A DNA stretch of 13,182 nucleotides, taken from NCBI GenBank assembly GCA_964612425.1, contig CAZTDX010000082.1:1-13182 (forward strand), in the 5' to 3' direction. Position 1 is the stretch's first letter. Every line of letters begins with the position of its first letter. The stretch comes from CAUJGP01 sp964612425. Its GTDB lineage: Bacteria; Bdellovibrionota; Bdellovibrionia; Bdellovibrionales; Bdellovibrionaceae. The notes beneath the pieces are model-generated. The model saw only the letters and a program-made list of their open reading frames with translations, did not search any database and was not told the origin of the DNA. Positions 12,340 through 13,182 of this stretch are shown piece after piece. The translations under genes were made by a program, and so were the position numbers.

Positions 12340-13182
12340 ATGCTAAAACAAATTCAAATAATGACAATACTTATATTTTCGGTATTTATTCTCTCCTGCG
12401 GAAAAATGGATTCAGGAATAAGCTCGATTTCAAAGGAGGATCAACCTTTGCAAGCTGATCTCTCTCCTGGCTCTCCTGGGGGGGGCAACAATACTAATAC
12501 ACCACTCGTTCCAACTATAATTTTACCCAATGAAATTGTACTCACAGGAAATTGCCCTACAGGAGCCATCTCCGTAACCATTTCTACGCCGGTTAATCAA
12601 ACAGTAAACTGTATCAATGGTCAATTCGCAGCCACCATTATTCTAACTGGAATCACTGACGGCAGCTATAATTTAACTCTTAATTTTAATATTGGTCCTA
12701 ATGGTAATCAGGATCTCATTCTGGATCACTCTCAGGCTCAACTGAACATTACTAATTATCAACAAGGGCGTGTCATTCCCGTCACCCAAGCTAATGTAAA
12801 TAATTTAGAGTTAATTGGAACATGCCGCTCAAGTATGAATGAGGTGATAATTCAAATTGGCAACATCACAATCAACAGCGCTTGTAATAATAACACATTT
12901 AATTCGATTATCAATTTAAGCGCACTCTCTAATGGACTCTTTCGTGGCTCGTTATCTCAAGCAGATACAAACGGAAACAAATTTATTAAATATTTTGAAG
13001 TTTTTAAAGACACTACAAATCCTGTTTATCTTGCCAACCACTTGCAATCTGCACTTTATAGACAGCTTCAAATTAGTGCCAGCATTGAAGGACAAAATGT
13101 CAAAAGTAGCGTTGGTGGTGGTTACGTCGTAATTTCATCAATGGGCCAACCATTACCTACGTTAAAATCTCGAATTGGTACA
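12340..13182 (+). CDS. Secreted lipoprotein with tandem two-cysteine modules (3' end outside window)
   Basis: The frame is open for 281 codons to the window edge, so the gene is partial. The start has AGAGGA (12328-12333) 6 bp upstream. A lipoprotein signal peptide ends in the lipobox ILSCG, with the lipidated Cys at residue 20. A Gly/Pro/Asn-rich linker follows, including codons made from a run of eight G (12478-12485). Then two similar segments of about 70 residues begin IVLTGNCPTGAISVTIS and LELIGTCRSSMNEVIIQIG. Each has a second Cys about 20 residues later and an aromatic just after it (CINGQF, CNNNTF). They look like tandem Ig-like beta-sandwich modules with a disulfide each. I know no function; the design suits a cell-surface or periplasmic structural or adhesive protein. 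Confidence 0.75.
   Translation, partial: MLKQIQIMTILIFSVFILSCGKMDSGISSISKEDQPLQADLSPGSPGGGNNTNTPLVPTIILPNEIVLTGNCPTGAISVTISTPVNQTVNCINGQFAATIILTGITDGSYNLTLNFNIGPNGNQDLILDHSQAQLNITNYQQGRVIPVTQANVNNLELIGTCRSSMNEVIIQIGNITINSACNNNTFNSIINLSALSNGLFRGSLSQADTNGNKFIKYFEVFKDTTNPVYLANHLQSALYRQLQISASIEGQNVKSSVGGGYVVISSMGQPLPTLKSRIGT

Noticed and set aside
12932..13132. Open frame within the lipoprotein gene
   Set aside because: It is out of phase with the long lipoprotein frame, which has a ribosome site, lipobox and repeated modules.

Overview
The window looks like a low-GC proteobacterial chromosome carrying stacked mobile DNA. The right-hand genes (a PAP2 phosphatase, a secreted S41-like peptidase, an Asn/Thr-rich lipoprotein and a ThiL-like protein), and the style of the decayed integrase near 6.8-7.1 kb, would fit a Bdellovibrio-like bacterium (Bdellovibrionota). 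No rRNA, intact tRNA or other marker gene confirms this, so the assignment is an impression only.

Region 1 (1 to about 4.55 kb) is a compact mobile-element module with richer base composition than its surroundings. It has a tyrosine recombinase whose reading frame breaks inside the catalytic domain. Beside it lies a cluster of TTACAAAAATTT-like repeats that resemble integrase arm sites. A membrane protein gene precedes the recombinase. These genes diverge from a small Cro/C1-type HTH gene across a control region with an 18-bp inverted repeat lying on both -10 boxes. Next come a small unknown gene, a winged-helix gene, a structured intergenic region, a second larger winged-helix protein that may be a replication initiator, and two short overlapping membrane-protein genes. 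The 8-mer CGGGGAAA recurs here on one strand only.

Region 2 (about 4.6-8.5 kb) is a graveyard of insertions. A SAM-dependent methyltransferase with a good sigma70-type promoter comes first. Then follow two toxin-antitoxin modules, one intact and overlapping, the other with a frameshifted toxin. They are punctuated by three same-strand copies of a sequence resembling the 3' end of a tRNA-Ser gene (5565, 6529, 7937). Between and beyond them are a broken phage-type repressor, a broken tyrosine integrase, the C-terminal tail of a serine recombinase that reads directly into the third tRNA-like copy, and an IS3-family transposase with its catalytic core deleted. The simplest reading is repeated integration at a tRNA-Ser attachment site followed by decay that spared the toxin-antitoxin genes.

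Region 3 (about 8.5 kb to the end) looks like chromosomal background. It holds an S41-like peptidase with two compensating frameshifts, a ThiL-like AIR-synthase-family gene upstream of it on the same strand, a divergent PAP2-type phosphatase and the 5' part of a lipoprotein gene that runs off the window. The lipoprotein has tandem two-cysteine modules and a G8 tract.
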